A DNA stretch of 64,000 bases from Kribbella capetownensis. Its GTDB lineage: Bacteria > Actinomycetota > Actinomycetes > Propionibacteriales > Kribbellaceae. Positions 61,708 to 64,000 of this stretch are shown piece after piece. Made by a program: the position numbers and the translations under genes. Positions within the stretch are counted from its first letter, which is position 1. Each line of letters opens with the position of its first letter. The notes under the pieces are model-generated. The model had not been told where the DNA came from. It saw nothing but the letters and a program-made list of their open reading frames with translations, and ran no database searches. The DNA lies in NCBI RefSeq assembly GCF_004331485.1, contig NZ_SJKD01000018.1, positions 1 to 64,000 on the forward strand. The letters are read 5' to 3'.

Positions 61708-63009
61708 TCAGCACCGCCGCAGCGGTGTCGAGTAGGTGGTGTTGCTCGTCGTGGCGACGTAGTAGTCGGTGACGTAGGAGCCGTCGCTCAGCCGGTTCCA
61801 CACCGACGTCGTACCGACCTTGGAGCCGGGGCGCTGGCAGGTGATCCACGCCAGCGACCCGATCGGCAGCAGGCCTGGGTACGTGGTGTACGACGTTCCC
61901 GGGCCGTGCCGGCGGCTCAGGTTGTCGACGGTCGTCTGGAACGGGTTGCTGCAGCCGGGAATCGGTGCGCTGTAGCCGGGCTTGGTCGGTGTCCTGGCGT
62001 AGTAGTCGGTGATGTAGGTCCCGTCGATCAGCTTGTCCCAGACCGTGGTGACGCCGATCTTCGGACCGAACGTCTGGCAGACGATCCGCACGCCCGAGTT
62101 CAGGGGGATCGTCCCCCTGATTGGATAGGAGGTCCCTGGGCCGCTGTAGGTGTGGATGGTCGTACGGACCGTGTAGGAGTACCAGACCGAGGCGACCGGT
62201 GCGTCGAAGCTGTCGTTGTCGATGTTGAGGGTGACACCGCCGTACGTCTCGGTGTGATCGCCCCGGTACTGCTTGGCTCGCTGCCCGATCAGCCAGTAGC
62301 GGTTGGAGATCAGCGGCCAGCCGGTCAGTGACGAGCTGCCGTCCCAGCGGGCGATCCAGACGGCGTCCGGCCGCGCGTACGCCGTCGAGTTGTAGACCTC
62401 GGCCAGGTGTCGGGCACCGGAGTCCTGGTGTGCGTAGACGCCGGAGAGGAAGCCACGGCGGTGCAGTTCCTTCGTCCACGACGACAGGAACCGCAGCACT
62501 GTGGCCCGGCAGGTCGCATCGGCGGTGTTGTAGTGCTCCATGTCGGCGTAGATCGCGCTGCCCGCCAGTAGCCCGATCGCTCTGGCCTTGGTCACTGCGT
62601 CTCCCGCCAGGAGAGTTCCCTGTGCGGCCGCGGACGCCGGGGTGATCTTCACCGCGTTCGGGCGGAACGTGCAGGGGGCCTGGTAGCCGAGGTAGATCGG
62701 GATGAGGCGCCAGCCGATCCGGGTCACACTGCCGACCCAGCTTTGGGTGAGCTGCGGCTGTGCACAGCTCCGGTTCACCCCGCCGACGTAGATCCCGATC
62801 GCCTTGTACGGCGATCCTTTCCAGGCGGTCATCTGCGCGACGGTCGGCGCCGTACAGGTGTCGAATGCGAGTCCGGTGTACCGGGTGGCCGTCGTACCGG
62901 CGCCATAGGTGAGCGGCGTCGTGGGCTCGGCCATGGCCGGCGCTGACGGGCCTAGTAGTAGTAGTACGGCAACCGCCGCGGCGGCCACCTTGAATCTGAT
63001 CCGCTTCAT
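61708..63009 (-). CDS. Secreted DUF1906 glycoside-hydrolase-like protein with two SH3-like repeats
   Basis: 433 residues. After a signal peptide (VAAAAVAVLLLLGPSAPAMA), a DUF1906 (Rv2525c-like, GH25-related) domain spans ~40-250: YTGLAFDTCTAPTVAQM, AIGIYVGGVNRSC, SAIYADMEHYN. Two C-terminal bacterial SH3-like repeats (~265-345 and ~350-433) each contain a GPGTSY motif, a VWDKLIDGTYITDYY or VWNRLSDGSYVTDYY strand and a conserved Cys. Likely a cell-wall-binding, possibly wall-modifying protein. ATG 63009 is used; GTG 63018 is possible. Confidence 0.87.
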   Translation of the reverse strand: MKRIRFKVAAAAVAVLLLLGPSAPAMAEPTTPLTYGAGTTATRYTGLAFDTCTAPTVAQMTAWKGSPYKAIGIYVGGVNRSCAQPQLTQSWVGSVTRIGWRLIPIYLGYQAPCTFRPNAVKITPASAAAQGTLLAGDAVTKARAIGLLAGSAIYADMEHYNTADATCRATVLRFLSSWTKELHRRGFLSGVYAHQDSGARHLAEVYNSTAYARPDAVWIARWDGSSSLTGWPLISNRYWLIGQRAKQYRGDHTETYGGVTLNIDNDSFDAPVASVWYSYTVRTTIHTYSGPGTSYPIRGTIPLNSGVRIVCQTFGPKIGVTTVWDKLIDGTYITDYYARTPTKPGYSAPIPGCSNPFQTTVDNLSRRHGPGTSYTTYPGLLPIGSLAWITCQRPGSKVGTTSVWNRLSDGSYVTDYYVATTSNTTYSTPLRRC

Positions 63010-63051
63010 TAGCGGCACCCCCCAGTCTCAGTAGACGGCTGCGGGGTCGGC

Positions 63052-63561
63052 CTAGGCAAGACCTCTGAAGATGATCGCCAGCGTCCGCTCTTGGAGGTCT
63101 GTCGACCACGTGCTGTGCTGTGCGGCCTGTGTGGTTGCTGTCAGCAAAGCCATCACCTCGTCCGCCCGGACAGCCGCCCGTACGTCGCCCGCGTCCTTCG
63201 CCTGCTCGAGCAGCCGTGCGATCTCGTCGGTCAGCCCGCGCAAAGCGTCGCCGATGTCGAGTTCCGGGCCGGCGAGCGCGGCGACGACGGTCCGGGTCCG
63301 CACCGCTTCGTCGACGACCGCGGTCAGGAACTCGAACAGGGTGGACTCGGCCGCGAGTTCCGTCAGTCGCTGGAGCGACTCCTTCATGATCGCGACCAGC
63401 AACGCGTCCTTGGTCGGGAAGTGGCGGAACACCGTGCCGACCGCGACGCCGGCCCGGATCGCGACCTGCTCGGTGGTCGCCTTCGGCCCGTGCTCGGCGA
63501 ACGCCTCGGTCGCGGCGGCCAGGATCGCCATCCGGTTCCTCCGCGCATCGGCCCGCGCCAT
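63052..63561 (-). CDS. TetR family regulator divergent from SnoaL-like gene
   Basis: 169 residues. The HTH AIRAGVAVGTVFRHFPTKDA lies near 34-53, preceded by ILAAATEAFAEHGPKATTEQ. ATG 63561 has GGAGG 4 bases upstream and is preferred to longer frames that would cross the operator. The C-terminal domain matches the SbtR/AcrR-like group (FLTAVVDEAVRTRTV). It probably controls itself and the divergent SnoaL-like gene. Confidence 0.9.
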   Translation of the reverse strand: MARADARRNRMAILAAATEAFAEHGPKATTEQVAIRAGVAVGTVFRHFPTKDALLVAIMKESLQRLTELAAESTLFEFLTAVVDEAVRTRTVVAALAGPELDIGDALRGLTDEIARLLEQAKDAGDVRAAVRADEVMALLTATTQAAQHSTWSTDLQERTLAIIFRGLA

Positions 63562-63583
63562 CCAACCTCCACGACTAGAAACC

Positions 63584-63628
63584 TGAGTGCACACTCACTA
63601 TAGTCGACCTAATCTGAGTGATGACTCA
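63584..63628. promoter_or_regulatory. Twin TGAGT/ACTCA operator sites
   Basis: TGAGTGCACACTCA (63584-63597) and TGAGTGATGACTCA (63615-63628) share the arms TGAGT-4-ACTCA and begin 31 bases apart. The first is 22 bases upstream of the TetR start, the second 17 bases before the SnoaL-like start. Confidence 0.75.
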
Positions 63629-63645
63629 CCTTCTGGAGGATGCTC

Positions 63646-64000
63646 ATGTCGGAACTTCGCGCGGTGATCGAGCGGATGGGCCAAGGGTGGTTGGGCGATC
63701 CGGGCGCCATGGACGACCTGCTGGCCGACGACGTGGTGATGGAGGTGCCGTTCGCGCCAGGCGGGCCGATGCAGTGGGACGGGCGGGAGGAGTGGCTCGC
63801 GTTCGCGGGACCGGCGCGGGCCGGGTTCCCGGTGCGGTTCGACCGGTTCACGACGCTGGCCTTGCACGAGACGCTCGATCCGGAGGTCGCGGTGATCGAG
63901 TATGAGCTGGCCGGGGAGACCACCGCCACCGGGGAACGGGGTGCCGCTCGGTTCATCGGCGTACTGCGGGTGCGGGACGGGAAGATTGCCGGGTGGCGCG
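63646..64000 (+). CDS. SnoaL/NTF2-like protein (partial, runs off window)
   Basis: At least 118 residues from ATG 63646, preceded by TGGAGGA. VIERMGQGWLGDPGAMDDLL, then ADDVVMEVPFAPGG and REEWLAFAG, give the cone-shaped NTF2/SnoaL fold. Later strands (VAVIEYELAGETTATGE, FIGVLRVRDGKIAGW) continue to the window edge without a stop. Proteins of this kind bind or transform small hydrophobic ligands. Divergent from its probable TetR regulator. Confidence 0.8.
   Translation, partial: MSELRAVIERMGQGWLGDPGAMDDLLADDVVMEVPFAPGGPMQWDGREEWLAFAGPARAGFPVRFDRFTTLALHETLDPEVAVIEYELAGETTATGERGAARFIGVLRVRDGKIAGWR

Overview
The window is high-GC chromosomal DNA from an actinomycete. Mycothiol-era actinobacterial hallmarks (Pup ligase PafA, PafBC, SteA/SteB, HelY, an F420-type LLM oxidoreductase), frequent GTG starts and GTGA/ATGA stop-start overlaps support this. 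The mixture of large secreted glycosidases (GH92, GH46, a DUF1906 protein) with this core gene order suggests a soil Nocardioidaceae such as Kribbella; the genus is inference. It opens on the last bases of a 5S rRNA gene and its terminator.

Region 1 (0.2-18.8 kb) matches the conserved mycobacterial block that in M. tuberculosis runs Rv1691 to Rv1700: a TPR protein with an extraordinary RGG/RDDR repeat arm, a HAD-IIA (glycerol-3-phosphate-type) phosphatase, a lysine-tailed basic protein beside an acidic one, tlyA, nadK, recN, steA, steB/mctB, a small MraY/WecA-like membrane protein, a MurJ-like flippase, a GT4 glycosyltransferase, pyrG and a Nudix ADP-ribose pyrophosphatase. A CHAD protein and a DUF1015 protein are placed within it. 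Most genes overlap or nearly touch.

Region 2 (18.8-29.8 kb) is accessory DNA inserted before ald-xerD: a secreted GH92 alpha-mannosidase, a secreted cyclophilin, a HIT-like protein, an OhrR-like MarR regulator, then a gene graveyard at 24.1-26.2 kb. There I read remnants of a rhodanese-type sulfurtransferase, a HAD-IIA phosphatase, glyceraldehyde-3-phosphate dehydrogenase and the RuBisCO large subunit, all truncated, internally deleted or frameshifted, around an intact XRE-cupin regulator. The gap, phosphatase and cbbL pieces together look like a decayed Calvin-cycle locus. Cupin, membrane, LLM and phosphotransferase genes follow.

Region 3 (29.8-38.3 kb) resumes the conserved order: ald, xerD (apparent CTG start), an LtrA-like membrane protein, parA, a ribbon-helix-helix-like partner, scpA, a scpB with very long acidic tails, and rluB. 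A DinB-like protein and two tandem paralogous secreted proteins follow.

Region 4 (41.5-59.5 kb) is the Pup-proteasome neighbourhood without pup, dop or prcBA: pafA, a divergent carbamoyltransferase, a two-domain FKBP lipoprotein, pafB, pafC, tatA, tatC, a diacylglycerol kinase-like gene and helY. It is interrupted by a chitosanase and by divergent regulator-target pairs (TetR/MFS, MarR/esterase). The end (59.5-64 kb) holds a serine hydrolase, MarR/cupin and TetR/SnoaL pairs, and a secreted DUF1906-SH3-like protein. Five regulator genes have strong palindromes in their upstream gap. No CRISPR array, insertion sequence, tRNA gene or prophage was seen.
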